Below are positions 7,898 to 16,170 of a stretch of 47,471 nucleotides of DNA, in pieces (the first letter of the stretch is position 1; every line of letters begins with the position of its first letter). Made by a program: the position numbers and the translations under genes. The notes beneath the pieces were generated by a model that saw only the letters and a list, made by a program, of their open reading frames with translations, ran no database searches and had not been told where the DNA came from. This stretch comes from Mesobacillus zeae (GTDB lineage Bacteria; Bacillota; Bacilli; Bacillales; Cytobacillaceae), in assembly GCF_003570705.1 (NCBI RefSeq), contig NZ_QWVT01000045.1, positions 1 to 47,471 on the forward strand, given 5' to 3'.

Positions 7898-8176
7898 TTA
7901 TTTCGGTGAATTTCTTGGAATGTATTCAAGCATCCAGGAGAAAACCGGATGGCAGTCGCTTCCTGCCATTGTGCTGCCGGAAGTTGTGGCCATGCCGGCG
8001 ATAGACGGAGGATAAGGAGAACTGCGGATGTGCCGGAGAAACTTATGGTATACAGTTTGATAATCCATCTCTTCGCAAAAACCGAGCCACCCCGCTACCG
8101 CTTCATCTTTTATGACAAAATACGGATATACCAATTCAATGAGGACTAAAATATTCAAAGCTTCCTGTTTTGTCAT
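7898..8176 (-). CDS. G39P-like replicative helicase loader/inhibitor family protein
   Basis: 92 residues. The first 60 match the pattern of the phage SPP1 G39P N-terminal domain: MTKQEALNIL, a LVYPYF segment, a central Trp, DYQTVYHKFLRHI and a final PPSIAGM. In SPP1, G39P binds the DnaB-type helicase G40P and loads it while inhibiting it until assembly. The remaining 30 residues look like a degenerate tail, and the protein is shorter than G39P (about 126 residues). GAGGAGG lies 8 bases before the ATG. No helicase or phage genes are adjacent, so this is an orphan, perhaps a prophage relic or a host regulator of DnaC. Confidence 0.7.
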   Translation of the reverse strand: MTKQEALNILVLIELVYPYFVIKDEAVAGWLGFCEEMDYQTVYHKFLRHIRSSPYPPSIAGMATTSGSTMAGSDCHPVFSWMLEYIPRNSPK

Positions 8177-8287
8177 GGCATATTCCTCCTCTTGCTATTG
8201 TTGACAAGAAGGGAGATTTGCAAAACAGTGGTCTGGGGGTTTCATTCGTAAAGGGTGGTGCGTATCCGATTTACATTAATTGTCTAT

Positions 8288-8415
8288 TTGTCCGAATGAC
8301 GCTGTTTTTTGTCCTAATAGAGTGTCTTTTTGTCCGAATCATAGGCAAACTTGTCCGAATCATCCTCATTGTTGTCCAAATCATCTCATTTCCCGAGAGA
8401 ACAAGTTATTTCCCG
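8288..8415. repeat. 21-bp tandem repeat array (TTGTCCGAATCAT core)
   Basis: Five consecutive 21-base units begin at 8288, 8309, 8330, 8351 and 8372, each with TTGTCC followed by GAAT, TAAT or AAAT and then a variable half. Two further TTTCCCGA boxes at 8389 and 8409 extend the array. An open frame across it on the plus strand is a by-product of the period being a multiple of three. The 8177-8490 gap holds only this array and the following terminator. Confidence 0.85.
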
Positions 8416-8494
8416 AATAGCGAGCCAGTATATCTCTCAAAAACAACTCGGCTTTTTAATAAAAGAGCGCTAAATTCTCACTAATAAATGCAAA

Positions 8495-8530
8495 AAAATA
8501 ATCCACCCCTCATTTTACAGGGATGGATTA
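8495..8530 (-). terminator. Terminator of the DUF4145 gene
   Basis: On the minus strand AATCCATCCCT pairs with AGGGGTGGATT (one mismatch or wobble) and is followed by ATTTTTTTG. It begins a few bases after the stop codon at 8534. Confidence 0.8.
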
Positions 8531-8533
8531 CTC

Positions 8534-9646
8534 TTATTGCTTCTCTTTCATTTGTTCGAACAGCTTTTCGACTGTTCCGACGCCGACATTGTCATACTTC
8601 GCGAGAATGACGAGTTCTTTTGGCAGCTGGCCGACGGTTTCTACCTTGTCCTCGTTAAGCTGGCGAAGCAGGCTTGGAATCCCGTTGAATTCCCCCACTG
8701 TAAGTGGAATTTTCGCCAATTCTTCTGTCACAACGATATGCTTTTCTTTGTAAAAAAGAAATAGCTCGCCGGGACGCTGAAGTGTCAGCTCTCTCCTGAC
8801 TTTTTCTTCTTCAATATATATCTTCATTTCCTCAAAGAACGTCGCGTCATTTTTCTCGTTGAACCGCTTTACATGTTTATGAAGATTTTCAAAATCGGAC
8901 GGCAGCTCGCTCATGATTCTCGCCTGCTGCTCAGCCCCCAGCCTGATCAGGAAGGTCTCGGACTTTGGAAAACGCTGTGGCAAGAGAAAAGCGTCCCGCA
9001 GAAAATAAGGGACTTCCAACTTCTCTTCCTTATACGTTATTGTGCGAATCGTAGTGTAGCCAGGCTGTTCCGCAACAAATATAGAAACAGGACTTTCAAC
9101 CGCCACTGCAGCTTCAGCAGCTGCCGGTTCCTCGGAATTAGGATGAACCGATGCAATCAACAGCTGTTCTAGTGATTTCAGGCGAATTTCTAGCTCGGAA
9201 ATATCGTAGCTTTGTTCGCTGCGCGGCGCAGGATCTTGATAGTCAGGTACATTCACAGTAACAGGCCCATACACTTCAACGTACCACTTCACGACTCCAT
9301 ACACCGCTTCCCAGGACAGCAACGCCTCCGAATAGCGGAACATGCGGGAATCGTGTGCAGCCTGGTTGCCAATCTGACGGACATGATGCAGCTTGTCCCG
9401 TGTCTCTGGCAGCAGTACACCATGGTTGTTAAGCAGATTGATGCGGTCAATCAAACTCGTCCGATCGTCATCAGGCAACTTCTCGGCTTTGATGACTTTT
9501 TGAAGTATATTTTCAACAAATATTCTTGCATGTGTCAGCATTGTCCGAGGACTGGAAAAAATGCTGTTCTCAAGCTCCCTGGCAACGGAAGCGAGCTCTT
9601 TGGACACAGGTTCAAGGAATTGGTAAAAATAAGGATGGCTTGTCAT
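8534..9646 (-). CDS. DUF4145 domain protein
   Basis: 370 residues from the ATG at 9646. An upstream in-frame TTG at 9706 adds 20 residues, but it lies in promoter-like sequence (TTGAAA and TATTAT), while AAGGGAG stands 14 bases before the ATG. The N-terminal 110 residues form a DUF4145 domain (RTMLTHARIFVENILQKV and HHVRQIGNQAAHDS), an all-helical, HEPN-like fold also fused to type I restriction HsdR subunits. A Pro/Ala-rich linker (about residues 160-205) leads to an unclassified C-terminal half ending in a short helix-hairpin-like segment (YDNVGVGTVEKLF). A nucleic-acid-linked role is inferred from the domain; no enzyme activity is evident. Confidence 0.75.
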   Translation of the reverse strand: MTSHPYFYQFLEPVSKELASVARELENSIFSSPRTMLTHARIFVENILQKVIKAEKLPDDDRTSLIDRINLLNNHGVLLPETRDKLHHVRQIGNQAAHDSRMFRYSEALLSWEAVYGVVKWYVEVYGPVTVNVPDYQDPAPRSEQSYDISELEIRLKSLEQLLIASVHPNSEEPAAAEAAVAVESPVSIFVAEQPGYTTIRTITYKEEKLEVPYFLRDAFLLPQRFPKSETFLIRLGAEQQARIMSELPSDFENLHKHVKRFNEKNDATFFEEMKIYIEEEKVRRELTLQRPGELFLFYKEKHIVVTEELAKIPLTVGEFNGIPSLLRQLNEDKVETVGQLPKELVILAKYDNVGVGTVEKLFEQMKEKQ

Positions 9647-9841
9647 AGGTTTTTCATTAACTCCCTTAAAAAACGATAATACTTGAATGGTATCATAAAA
9701 TTTCAACGCCTACACTATGCATTTGGGAAAATACACAGCTCTGTTAGGCGGCTAATGACAACATCAGGAAAAGTTAAATGGATTAAACGGGCAAGAATAG
9801 GTATACTTAATGTACCATACAACAATTAGGAGGAAAAATAG

Positions 9842-10033
9842 ATGACAAACACGAATGATTCCCAGCCAGCAAAGAAAATGAGCCTTCAAGAAGCAATCCA
9901 AAAACAGCTCGAAAAGAAGAAAGCCCAAAATGCTGCAGGCAATGCTACCGGACACCAATCCAGCTCCACCAAGAAAATGAAAAGCCAACAAACGAAAAAA
10001 GTAAGCAACACACGGAGAAAGATGGGCGTATAA
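9842..10033 (+). CDS. Small basic hydrophilic protein
   Basis: 63 residues, rich in Lys, Gln, Asn and Ser, with a short predicted helix (MSLQEAIQKQLEKKK) followed by a low-complexity basic tail. It has no membrane segment. The start is well supported by AATTAGGAGG eight bases before the ATG, and a terminator follows closely, so it is a real monocistronic gene despite its size. Similar small lysine-rich proteins are common in Bacillus, without assigned function. It is one of the few plus-strand genes in the left half of the window. Confidence 0.75.
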   Translation: MTNTNDSQPAKKMSLQEAIQKQLEKKKAQNAAGNATGHQSSSTKKMKSQQTKKVSNTRRKMGV

Positions 10034-10071
10034 GCACAAACATCTCAACCGGGAAAATCCTTCATAAAAAA

Positions 10072-10105
10072 CATTCAATGCGATCAGGCGTTGAGTGCTT
10101 TTTTG
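10072..10105 (+). terminator. Terminator of the small basic protein gene
   Basis: CATTCAATGC at 10072-10081 pairs with GCGTTGAGTG (two G-T wobbles) and is followed by CTTTTTTG on the plus strand. Confidence 0.75.
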
Positions 10106-10155
10106 TGTTGAATAAAAACAACGTTTTGGAGAAGGATGCAGTCTGAAAAGGTATA

Positions 10156-10184
10156 GAAAAAAGACAGTCTCTGGGACTGTCTTT
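10156..10184 (-). terminator. Terminator of the DUF1259 gene
   Basis: AAAGACAGTC and GACTGTCTTT form a 10-bp stem around CTCTGG or similar, followed on the minus strand by a run of T. It lies about 10 bp after the stop at 10195. Confidence 0.85.
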
Positions 10185-10194
10185 GTGGAAATCG

Positions 10195-10662
10195 TTATTT
10201 TTTATATCCCGTTGTTTCGATGGCCTTTTGAATCACTGCAGCTTGCTGTGACTTATCGCCAATTCCCTGGAAATGAAGATACATGATTTTTGGCTGCTCG
10301 TGAAGATGGTGATTGTGGATGGCTGAGATTTCTAATTTTCCGTTGCGCAGTTCATCGACGACACCACTGACCTCGTCATCAAGTAACGCCATTTCTCCAA
10401 TTACAGCCGTCCCGCCATCCACATTTTCAAAGGCAAAATGGAAAACAAGCTCCATCGTTTCCGGGGACAGCTTTTTGCCCATATGAATGACATCAAGATC
10501 CTTCCGAGTAATCTCTACTTTACAAGTACCATTCTCTGCTTCAACTTTCGTATCAAATACCTTCTCAAGCTCTTTGCAATCAAGATTTTGTTCAGCAAGC
10601 ATTGGTTTAGGCAATAACATCACGCAAAATAGCAATCCGCTGATTAGTATAATTTTTTTCAT
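10195..10662 (-). CDS. Secreted DUF1259 (LppY/LpqO-like) protein
   Basis: 155 residues. A signal peptide (residues 1 to about 23, ending PMLA) is followed by one DUF1259 domain. Its signatures are VIGEMALLDDEVSGVV and the histidine-rich AIHNHHLHEQPKIMYLHF near the end. The clustered histidines suggest metal binding, but the family has no firm biochemical role. GCGGAGGTG stands before the ATG. A second, broken copy of the same gene lies at 15.7-16.1 kb, so the pair arose by duplication and only this copy is intact. Confidence 0.85.
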   Translation of the reverse strand: MKKIILISGLLFCVMLLPKPMLAEQNLDCKELEKVFDTKVEAENGTCKVEITRKDLDVIHMGKKLSPETMELVFHFAFENVDGGTAVIGEMALLDDEVSGVVDELRNGKLEISAIHNHHLHEQPKIMYLHFQGIGDKSQQAAVIQKAIETTGYKK

Positions 10663-10776
10663 ATGTCACCTCCGCAGCTTATGTTTCCCTTTCCGCTCCC
10701 CGTTATTCTGTGAACCACTCATAATGGGGTACTGCCAACATTTCCGAAATTTTATACGATAAGAAAATTCAAACAT

Positions 10777-10816
10777 AAAAAAAGTCGATTCCTTCCATTT
10801 ATAAGGAATCGACTTT
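10777..10816 (-). terminator. Terminator of the thrZ-like gene
   Basis: AAAGTCGATTCCTT at 10781-10794 pairs perfectly with AAGGAATCGACTTT at 10803-10816, and seven T follow on the minus strand. It lies 30 bp after the end of the synthetase reading frame. Confidence 0.92.
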
Positions 10817-10846
10817 CATATTTGTCTTACTAAACTCTCGCTTCTG

Positions 10847-12764
10847 TTACTTACTACGTTCTTTTATTTGTTGTACAATTTTCTTTTTGAAACTTTCAAA
10901 TGGAACACTTTCCGATTGTTGATCCCCGTATTTTCTAACATTTACTGCATTTTCATTAACTTCATTGTCTCCTAAAACTAGCATATATGGGACTTTTTGC
11001 ATCTGTGCTTCTCTTATTTTATACCCTAGCTTTTCATTGCTTTTGTCAATTTTCACCCTTACTCCTAATTGTTTCAGTTCCAATTGAATCTGTAAACAAT
11101 AGTCCAAGTGAACTTGTGAGATAGGGATAATTTGTACTTGTATCGGTGCAAGCCATACAGGAAAAGCACCCGCGAAATGTTCGATTAAAATACCAAAGAA
11201 ACGATCAATGGATCCAAAAATAGCGCGATGAATAACAACAGGCCTAACCTTTTCGTTATTTTCATTGATATAAATTAAATCAAATTTTTCTGGCATCTGA
11301 AAATCAAGTTGGATTGTTGCACATTGATGGCTTCGTTTTAATGCATCTTTAATATGAAAACAATTTTTGGCCCATAAAATGCCCCATCCCCTTCGTTTAA
11401 GTGGTATTTAATTTTTAAATTTTCAAGTACATTCTTTAATGCTCCTTCAGAAATTCTCCAAAGGTTGTCATCACCTAATGAATCTTCTGGACGAGTTGAA
11501 AGCTCCACCGAATAGTCAAAACCAAAAGTGCGATATACTTGGTCAATTAGATAAAATACCTGTTTAATTTCACTTTCAATTTGATCCTCTCGAACAAAGA
11601 TGTGGGCATCATCCTGACAAAATGTACGAACCCGAAGCATTCCATTTAAAGCACCACTGTATTCATGACGGTGGACTTGACCAAATTCCGCCATTCGAAT
11701 CGGTAAATCTCGATAAGAGTAAAGGCTATTTTTATAAATCAGCATATGACCCGGACAATTCATTGGTTTCAAAGCGAATTTTTTATGTTCGACTTCAGTG
11801 AAGTACATATTTTCGTGATAATGGTCCCAATGACCCGATTTCTCCCATAATTGTTGATTCATCATAAATGGAGTACGAACCTCATCGTAATAAGCTCTGT
11901 TTTGAAGTTCACGAGAGAAATTTTCTAATTCATTTCTAACAATTTGTCCTTTCGGTAAATAAAATGGCATTCCTGGAGCTTCCTCAGAAAACATAAATAA
12001 CTCCAATTGTTTCCCCAATTTTCGGTGATCGCGTTTTGCTGCTTCTTCTAAGAAATTTAGATATTCATTTAAATCCTTTCTCTTTTTAAATGCTACTCCA
12101 TACACTCTTTGTAGAACTTCATTTTGACTATCACCTCGCCAATAGGCACCTGATACACGAGTTAATTTGAATGCTTTTATGAAACCAGTGGATGAAAGAT
12201 GAGGGCCACGACAAAGGTCAATAAATCTCCTTGTTGATAAAGAGTTATTTTTTCATCTTTTGGAATGTCCCTTAATATTTCTAACTTGAATGGCTCACCT
12301 TTTTCTTCAAAAAACTGTTCTGCTTCTTCATAAGAAACTTCTATTCGTTTGATTTCTAAATTCTCGTTTATGATATTTTCCATCTCTTTTTCAATGGCAA
12401 GTAAGTCCTCAGAAGTCAAACTGTGTTCTAGTTTCAAATCATAGTAGAATCCATCTTCAATGACTGGTCCTATCCCCAATTTTACATTGCCAAAGAGTCT
12501 TTTCACGGCTTGTGCCAATACATGCGCTGATGAGTGCCTTAAAACATTCAATCCTTCTTCCGAATCTAGAGTAAAAACAGAGAGTTCCACATCCAGTTCT
12601 ATCTTGTAGCTTAAATCCACCAATTGTTCATCTACTTTTCCTACAACTGCATTTTTTCTTAGGCTTGAGCTAATGGATTCTGCTACGCTTTCCACTGTAA
12701 TGCCTTTCGGAAATTCCTTTATTTTTCCGTCTAAAAATTGAACTTTAATTAACTTTTCATTCAT
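10847..12764 (-). pseudogene. thrZ: Threonyl-tRNA synthetase (thrZ-like), broken by two 1-base deletions
   Basis: Three frames join into one full-length ThrRS. Restoring one base near 12222-12226 (a lost T in GATTTTATT) and one near 11357-11361 (a lost A in the KIDFHIKD stretch) gives about 639 residues, the normal length. All landmarks are present: TGS and editing-type N-terminal domains, MNCPGHM (zinc and ATP site), RMAEFGQVHRHE (motif 2), and RPVVIHRAIFGSIDRFF (motif 3). The ATG at 12764 fits AAAGGAG better than the upstream GTG at 12776. The intact parts are not otherwise eroded, so inactivation is recent, or one or both shifts are sequencing errors. A housekeeping thrS elsewhere would make this copy dispensable. 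Two T-box leaders precede it. Confidence 0.88.
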
Positions 12765-12796
12765 AACAGTAAACACTCCTTTAAGTAATAAATTAA

Positions 12797-13035
12797 AAAA
12801 CGCACTTCATCCCTATGGCAAGGGACGAGTGCGTTATACCCGTGGTTCCACCCAATTTCCCATAAGCTAAAAAGAATAACTTATGGCTCTGGTGCTGTAA
12901 CGTAGCATAGACGATATCAGATACTTGTGTTCACTGATATAGCTCAAAGGTGGTAAATTATTTTCCTAAGTTAGGAAGTTCTCAGCTTTCCTTCCCTCTC
13001 TGGAAACCGTAAAAATAATTCATGTCCTTTTCATC
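12797..13035 (-). promoter_or_regulatory. T-box leader, gene-proximal copy
   Basis: Reading the minus strand: a stem I region starting near 13030 (AGGACATGAATTA), the conserved CCAGAGAGGGAAGGAA, a specifier region TTTACCACCTTTGAGC with the Thr codon ACC, then the T-box GGGTGGAACCACGG near 12840-12855, and a terminator stem AACGCACT ... AGTGCGTT with T-run near 12797-12836. Uncharged tRNA-Thr is expected to favour the antiterminator and allow transcription of thrZ. Confidence 0.93.
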
Positions 13036-13067
13036 GCAATAATTTTATATTTATGATTGTAAAATAA

Positions 13068-13303
13068 AAAAACGCACTCATCCCTTAACAAGGGACGAGT
13101 GCGTTTTACTCGTGGTTCCACCCAATTTCCCATAAGCTAAAAAATTAACTTACGGCTCTGGTGCTGTAACGTAGCATAGACGGTATTGGGTACTCAATTC
13201 CCCAATACAGCTCAAAGGTGGTAAGATACTTTCCTGCGTTAGGAAGATTTCAGCGTTCCTTCCCTCTCTGGAAACCGTAAAAAGTAACTCATGTCCTTAT
13301 CAT
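13068..13303 (-). promoter_or_regulatory. T-box leader, gene-distal copy
   Basis: A second complete T-box leader precedes the first in tandem. It has the same stem I blocks, the ACC specifier region TTACCACCTTTGAGC, the T-box GGGTGGAACCACG near 13110-13125, and its own terminator (AAAACGCACTC ... GAGTGCGTTTT) near 13068-13107. Large blocks are identical to the proximal copy, so it arose by tandem duplication. Two serial terminators demand two uncharged tRNA-Thr readings, giving tighter control, as known for multi-leader thrZ in B. subtilis. Confidence 0.93.
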
Positions 13304-13342
13304 TGCTTTTTAAATTCAAACAATTAATTTGAATTATTTTAC

Positions 13343-13371
13343 ATACTACAATAAATTACATTAAATAGCAA
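13343..13371 (-). promoter_or_regulatory. Sigma-A promoter of thrZ
   Basis: Minus strand TTGCTA (13366-13371), 17-base spacer, TAGTAT (13343-13348), placed about 40 bp before the first T-box stem I. Confidence 0.65.
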
Positions 13372-13458
13372 CAGTTCTGATCAATCAATACAGCCTTCTC
13401 TGCCCCTCATCATCTTTTAGCAAACGTTATTCCGGGTCACTGTAAGTCTGATAAGAAG

Positions 13459-14337
13459 TTACAGTTTTCTCTGCTCCACGTCTTTCAGAAAACCGCCAAT
13501 AACCTCCAGATACTCCTCGCGCTCCTCAATATACGGCATGTGGGCACTTTTCTCAAATACATGAAAACCTGAGTCAGGAGTGAGGCTGCTGTAATATGCT
13601 GTTGTTTCGGGTGTAGCTTCATCAAAGCGTCCGCATGTGTAAAGAGTCGGGCAATTAATTTCCTTTAAACGGGACGTGCAATCAAACGTTTTAAGGTTCC
13701 CTTTCACCGAAAATTCGGAAGGGCCCCACATAATCTGGTATACTTCCGGGCTTCGATAGGAAGAGCCTTTATCCAACCAGTCAGTATCAAGTTCTAATCG
13801 ACAAACAAATTGCTTATTGAACTCACTTATTGCCTCTTTAAACTCTTCGGAATCTGTCGTGCCATATTCTTCGCAGCGTCTAATTGTTTCTTGAACTTCT
13901 AATGGCAGTTTTTTAATATTATGCTCCTGGTCTTTAGCCCATAGCGGCGCACTTAGGCATGGGCTGGAAAAAATAACACTTTCAACTCCATCCGGCTTGG
14001 TGAGACAATAAGCGGCAGCAAGCGTCGTTCCCCATGAATGACCAAGAAGATGTACTTTATCTAGGCTTAATGCGCTTCTCACCTGAGCCAGTTCCTCAAC
14101 AAACCGGTCAATTTTCCAAAGCGAAGAGTCATCTGGCCGGTCTGATCTTCCACAGCCCAATTGGTCATAAAGAATGACCGGCCGGTCCTCGGCAAGCTCC
14201 TTCAGCCCCTGGAGAGTATAGCAGGATGAACCAGGTCCGCCATGCAAAATGATTACAGGGGTCCCGTTAGCCTCTTTATTATAATATTCGTACCAGACAC
14301 GCCCACCAGTTACATCAATATATCCTTCTTCGTGCAT
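13459..14337 (-). CDS. pip: Proline iminopeptidase-type alpha/beta hydrolase (S33)
   Basis: 292 residues from the ATG at 14337, chosen because AAAGGAGG lies 7 bases upstream; a longer frame to 14364 has no such site. Family marks are HGGPGSS (oxyanion hole), DQLGCGRS, the nucleophile elbow GHSWG, an Asp in CGRFDEATP, and the catalytic His in SAHMPYIE. These enzymes remove N-terminal proline or other residues from peptides in the cytoplasm. No signal peptide is present. The gene is monocistronic, upstream of the thrZ leader region. Confidence 0.88.
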   Translation of the reverse strand: MHEEGYIDVTGGRVWYEYYNKEANGTPVIILHGGPGSSCYTLQGLKELAEDRPVILYDQLGCGRSDRPDDSSLWKIDRFVEELAQVRSALSLDKVHLLGHSWGTTLAAAYCLTKPDGVESVIFSSPCLSAPLWAKDQEHNIKKLPLEVQETIRRCEEYGTTDSEEFKEAISEFNKQFVCRLELDTDWLDKGSSYRSPEVYQIMWGPSEFSVKGNLKTFDCTSRLKEINCPTLYTCGRFDEATPETTAYYSSLTPDSGFHVFEKSAHMPYIEEREEYLEVIGGFLKDVEQRKL

Positions 14338-14413
14338 GTTGTTTCCTCCTTTCCCATAATCCATTGTTTAAAAAAGTCCCTGTCCTTTATCACTCCATCT
14401 TCATTTAAAATTC

Positions 14414-14575
14414 CTAAAACACTCCATCCCCTTTACCGACCTGCCAAATGGCCCTTGCTGAATTTTCCTTGTCCGAAATCCCGTTCTTCAGGATGAATTC
14501 ATACAATGCCTGCTTGCCCGGTTTATAAGTTTCTGCTGCATACGCCACAAAATATGTATAGTTAAAGTATACCAG
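14414..14575 (-). pseudogene. Probable C-terminal gene remnant
   Basis: The 14338-14733 gap contains one open stretch on the minus strand, from just after a TGA at 14576-14578 to a TAG at 14414. It encodes about 53 residues with protein-like composition (AAETYKPGKQALYEFILKNG, then ARAIWQVGKGDGVF). There is no ATG and no ribosome binding site at either possible GTG/CTG start, so it looks like the 3' remnant of a lost gene. The family is not recognised. Confidence 0.4.
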
Positions 14576-14733
14576 TCAAGGGATGGGCATTGTATGGAGT
14601 TACTATAGCGAAATTAAAATATTGGGCGTGTGATCTGTAACAAAGTAATCGAAACTTTAAAGGGGATCATAGCTTAGGGGTGAGAGACAGCCCTTTGCTG
14701 GGGAAACATGCTCCTTAACCTCTACAACTGCCC

Positions 14734-15567
14734 TTATAATGGTTCCGCACTCCCTCTGCAAAACTCCATTTCATACAGTTCCTCGAAGTACAATTCCTGG
14801 TACTTTTTGTTGAGGATTCCGGTATAGTAGGCAATTGGGTTTTTGACTGCTGCTCTTGATTTCATCTTTCGTACAAACTGCCTGAAGGCGTCGAGCGACA
14901 CAGATAAAAGCGTTTCTGTCTCTTTCTCTCTGTTGTTACGGTAGGCGGAAATCTTGCTCATTCTCCAGAATTCTTCGATGGACTTTGCCTGCGGGTAAAA
15001 ATACTTTACTAGTTGCACAAATGCTGTAGGCACACGGTCGCTGACAAACAGATGGTCTTCTGGTGCATTTTCATTATCAGCAACAAATGTATTTTCAGCA
15101 GCAGGTTCCTCTTCACGTTTATTATTCTTTTTAATGTTAGTTTTAGAAGGAATGATAGTTTTATTATGGCAGTTCATTTTTTCTTCTTTAGGTGGTTCAT
15201 TGAGGGCAAAACGATTGAACACATAAAGGTTGCTGGATTGGGAACCGTTTTTCCGCTCTGTTTCGTAGACAGTGAAAATGCCAAAATTCTTTGCCTTGAT
15301 AATCATGCGCTTGAAGGTAGAACGGGAAATGCCGAGGTCCTGGTATTCCTCGTGGATTGCCTTCAGCACAGTACCGATTTTTGCATTGCATACGCCTGGA
15401 ATCTTAGCTGCAAACCGAACAAGACGCTTCAACCCAACCAATTCCCCTTTTGTAAACTGATGCTTGTACTCCGCCATCCACATTTCCATATGAGCATTAA
15501 ATTCTCCAAGCGAGGCAAACTGTGAATACTTTTCAAATCCGTCAATGACACCTGATTTAATCGTCAT
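14734..15567 (-). CDS. HTH protein resembling replication-initiation proteins
   Basis: 277 residues from the ATG at 15567, preceded by GGGTGG; a GTG at 15588 would add seven. The N-terminal 120 residues look like a winged-helix HTH of the kind in phage and plasmid replication proteins (KGELVGLKRLVRFAAKIPG, then GISRSTFKRMIIKAKNFGIF and an ETERKNGSQSSNLYVF wing). A charged linker follows. The C-terminal part (about 190-270) has the AYYTGILNKKYQELYFEE pattern found near the ends of DnaD/replication-like proteins. No adjacent replicon genes are visible. A regulatory or replication role is inferred; the family appears as a stand-alone chromosomal gene in many bacilli. Confidence 0.65.
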   Translation of the reverse strand: MTIKSGVIDGFEKYSQFASLGEFNAHMEMWMAEYKHQFTKGELVGLKRLVRFAAKIPGVCNAKIGTVLKAIHEEYQDLGISRSTFKRMIIKAKNFGIFTVYETERKNGSQSSNLYVFNRFALNEPPKEEKMNCHNKTIIPSKTNIKKNNKREEEPAAENTFVADNENAPEDHLFVSDRVPTAFVQLVKYFYPQAKSIEEFWRMSKISAYRNNREKETETLLSVSLDAFRQFVRKMKSRAAVKNPIAYYTGILNKKYQELYFEELYEMEFCRGSAEPL

Positions 15568-15677
15568 TTTTTTGCACCACCCTTTCACCCTTTATATAAG
15601 GCTGGCGAGCCAAAACGGACAGGGTGGTCAGGGATATATTGTGGCAGAATTGTGAAGAATAATCCTTGTTACAGCAA

Positions 15678-15713
15678 ACAAAAAACGCCAGACTCCCGAC
15701 AAGCGTTTTTAAA
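15678..15713. terminator. Hairpin after the DUF1259 pseudogene
   Basis: AAAAACGC pairs with GCGTTTTT around a 14-base loop, with A and T tracts on both sides, so it could terminate either strand. It sits just downstream of the pseudogene end at 15721. Confidence 0.6.
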
Positions 15714-15720
15714 GAAATAC

Positions 15721-16115
15721 TTATGATTTATGACCTGTTTTCCCGATGGCTTTTTGAATAACTGCTGCATGGTCCCTCATGTCACCGATTCCCTGGAAGT
15801 GAAGATACATAAGTTTCGGCTGCACGTGAAAGTGGTGATTATGGATCGCGGATACTTCAATATTTCCCTTGCGAAATTAATTAGCAACACCATTAACCTC
15901 GTCTTCAATTAAAGCCATCTCTCCCATTACAGCTGTCTTCCCATCGACTTTTTCTAATGAAAAACGAAAGACAATCTCCATTGTCTCAGAAGACAGCTTC
16001 TTGTCCATATGCTTCAGCTAAATTGGGAAGGACCTTACCTTCACCTCTGTTTTCTTTGCATTTGTCACATTGTCATGTGCATATATTTCATTATTGGGAG
16101 CCACTTGTTTTGCCT
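15721..16115 (-). pseudogene. Decayed second DUF1259 gene
   Basis: The minus-strand translation is clearly a paralogue of the intact DUF1259 gene at 10.2-10.7 kb: HMDKKLSSETMEIVF, AVMGEMALIEDEVNGV, and SAIHNHHFHVQPKLMYLHF followed by GIGD. It carries a TAA stop between the GVAN and FRKGN segments (where the intact copy reads VDELRNG), another stop before LKHM, and no signal peptide or start. The 3' end and its terminator are kept. Substitutions are spread through the copy, so it is older debris than the thrZ lesions. Confidence 0.85.
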
Positions 16116-16133
16116 TTTGTTAGTTTTTTTACA

Positions 16134-16170
16134 CAAAAAAAGCGCACAGCTCTTGGCTGTTTGCGCTTTT
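16134..16170 (-). terminator. Terminator of the SleB-like gene
   Basis: AAAGCGCA with ACAGC and AGCTGT with GCGCTTT form a 13-14 bp stem with one bulge, followed on the minus strand by seven T. The stem starts at the stop codon of the gene. Confidence 0.88.

Noticed and set aside
8170-8484. 104-residue plus-strand frame over the 8.3 kb array
   Set aside because: It exists only because the 21-bp period is a multiple of three; there is no ribosome binding site and no protein-like composition outside the repeats.
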